Below are positions 5,172 through 6,133 of a stretch of DNA of 6,133 bases, piece after piece (the stretch's first letter is position 1; the number at the start of each line of letters is the position of its first letter). The stretch spans positions 1-6,133 of the forward strand of contig DEAP01000116.1 of assembly GCA_002348225.1 (NCBI GenBank), in the 5' to 3' direction. The notes under the pieces are model-generated. The model saw nothing but the letters and a program-made list of their open reading frames with translations, did no database searches and had not been told where the DNA came from. Source of the stretch: Dehalococcoidia bacterium UBA2979. GTDB taxonomy: Bacteria; Chloroflexota; Dehalococcoidia; UBA2979. The position numbers and the translations under genes are program-made.

Positions 5172-6133
5172 TATCTCTGCCCAAATACACCGAGATAAGG
5201 GTAATTAGAAGCAGCCAAGCAATAGTGAGACTCCACGTCTCAGCAGTCCATTCCGTGTATTGAGGCAGGACCTTCCCTACTGTCTGAAACAAAGGATTGC
5301 TCAACTCATACGGATTATATGCGACAACGATTTCTCTTACTCCGGTCACTCCTCCGCGACCGGCCCAAATCAAAAACACGCTGATAACAAACCCGTATAC
5401 AGACAAAAGCGCACCCGCAAACCAAAAAAATCGATTTGTTGAGTATTTCGTGCATAGAATTGCGACAGCTACAGGCAGCAACGGAAATATAGTCACGATG
5501 GTCCGGCCAGGAAACCAGTAGCCCATCATAGTGATAGCTACGAAACAAGCGACCAACCATTGTGTTAGTACTAGAAGTGCTATCGCTCTGCCTTCTTGTC
5601 CCCAATTTCTCAGCATAAAAAGGCCCGGCACTGCGAGTGCGATGATCGGTTGCCAATGTAACATTCCGAATCTTCGGTCAAGAAACAGTCCCCACAGGCG
5701 ATAAAACCTGTCAACAACATTTATGTGAAAGCCAAATATCCGTACGGTAGAATTGTTGTAGTAGACCTTATTAACGTTGTACGGGGTTAAACCATCAAAG
5801 GTGGTCAAGTGAAACCATACATAATAAATTCCCGAAAGAAAGAGCATGCTAATTAGCTGATACTGTTGCCGTCTCTGGAGCCTTGACAGAGCATAACAAG
5901 CCAATACGACTCCTAAAATTGCATACTTGGTACCAAGCCAAGGCAATAAACTGATCAATATCACCAACGGTATGACCTCTAAAAATGACCCTATCTGCCG
6001 TTCCCGTATATACAAAAGACATATCAATATCACCAGTGCGGCTGGCATCTCAGGATAAATCTCTGATCCATAGATAATCGCCGTAGATGACAGGCCAATC
6101 ACCAGCGTACCCACGGCGCCAAATAATAGCGAC
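5122..6133 (-). CDS. Polytopic GT-C-type glycosyltransferase-like membrane protein (5' end outside window)
   Basis: 336 C-terminal residues are visible. The frame stays open to the right edge (SLLFGAV before the GTG at 6114), so that GTG is internal and the true start lies beyond the window. About eight or nine hydrophobic segments are separated by short loops. Features shared with polyprenyl-phosphate-sugar-dependent membrane glycosyltransferases include YGSEIYPEMPAAL near the left of the visible part, LPWLGTKYAI, an aromatic loop GLTPYNVNKVYY, and GLFLDRRFGMLHWQP followed by GYWFPGRTIVTIFPLLPV near the later membrane segments. The catalytic first loop, where the key acidic residues of GT-C enzymes sit, is not in the window, so activity cannot be judged. 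The end is basic (RRDYLRAWKFRRHS), suggesting a cytosolic C-terminus. It probably glycosylates lipid, protein or polymer on the outer face; the substrate is unknown. Its stop lies inside the opposing DUF151-like gene. Confidence 0.
   Translation of the reverse strand, partial: SLLFGAVGTLVIGLSSTAIIYGSEIYPEMPAALVILICLLYIRERQIGSFLEVIPLVILISLLPWLGTKYAILGVVLACYALSRLQRRQQYQLISMLFLSGIYYVWFHLTTFDGLTPYNVNKVYYNNSTVRIFGFHINVVDRFYRLWGLFLDRRFGMLHWQPIIALAVPGLFMLRNWGQEGRAIALLVLTQWLVACFVAITMMGYWFPGRTIVTIFPLLPVAVAILCTKYSTNRFFWFAGALLSVYGFVISVFLIWAGRGGVTGVREIVVAYNPYELSNPLFQTVGKVLPQYTEWTAETWSLTIAWLLLITLISVYLGRDTIRRDYLRAWKFRRHS

Noticed and set aside
6112..6114. GTG as the start of the right-edge membrane protein
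   Set aside because: The frame is open through the window edge with hydrophobic residues before it, and the family's N-terminal catalytic part is missing, so the start must lie outside.

Overview
The window reads as dense bacterial chromosomal DNA. It holds five protein-coding genes, two of them cut by the window edges, and no RNA gene, insertion sequence or CRISPR array that I can see. Bacterial features include two lipoprotein-type signal peptides, Shine-Dalgarno-like sequences, stop/start-coupled genes and a sigma70-like promoter. The taxon cannot be fixed from the sequence. The combination of an iron-type binding protein, a possible bifunctional-nuclease-fold protein and several membrane glycosyltransferases would suit an uncultured environmental lineage such as marine Chloroflexota, but that is a low-confidence impression.

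Left part, minus strand: a 737-residue membrane protein (534-2747) joins an N-terminal LPG-synthase-type (UPF0104/AglD-type) transmembrane domain to a C-terminal cytosolic GT2 glycosyltransferase domain. Downstream of it, after a 75-nt gap holding a small hairpin, lies a lipoprotein (458 to beyond position 1). That lipoprotein has a Gly-Ser linker built from a hexanucleotide repeat, and its visible globular part faintly recalls the FEA1-related lipoproteins linked to iron.

Middle, plus strand: a divergent intergenic region of about 105-117 nt carries a good plus-strand promoter and a small dyad. It leads into a compact three-gene unit: an iron(III)-type ABC substrate-binding lipoprotein (2865-3899), a short NAD-dependent nucleotide-sugar dehydrogenase lacking the usual C-terminal domain (3922-4707), and a 155-residue protein that I read as a divergent bifunctional nuclease/DUF151 protein (4704-5171). 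The gaps are 22 nt and a 4-nt overlap, so co-transcription is likely. No ABC permease or ATPase is present.

Right edge, minus strand: the C-terminal 336 residues of a polytopic GT-C-type glycosyltransferase-like membrane protein (5122 to beyond 6133). Its last 50 nt overlap tail-to-tail with the end of the DUF151-like gene.

The overall theme is envelope glycan or glycolipid synthesis (GT2 fusion, GT-C protein, sugar dehydrogenase) interleaved with surface lipoproteins that may handle iron. The points most worth a second look are the reversed AglD-like architecture, the truncated yet catalytically intact-looking dehydrogenase coupled to the DUF151-like protein, and the iron-binding protein without a transporter.
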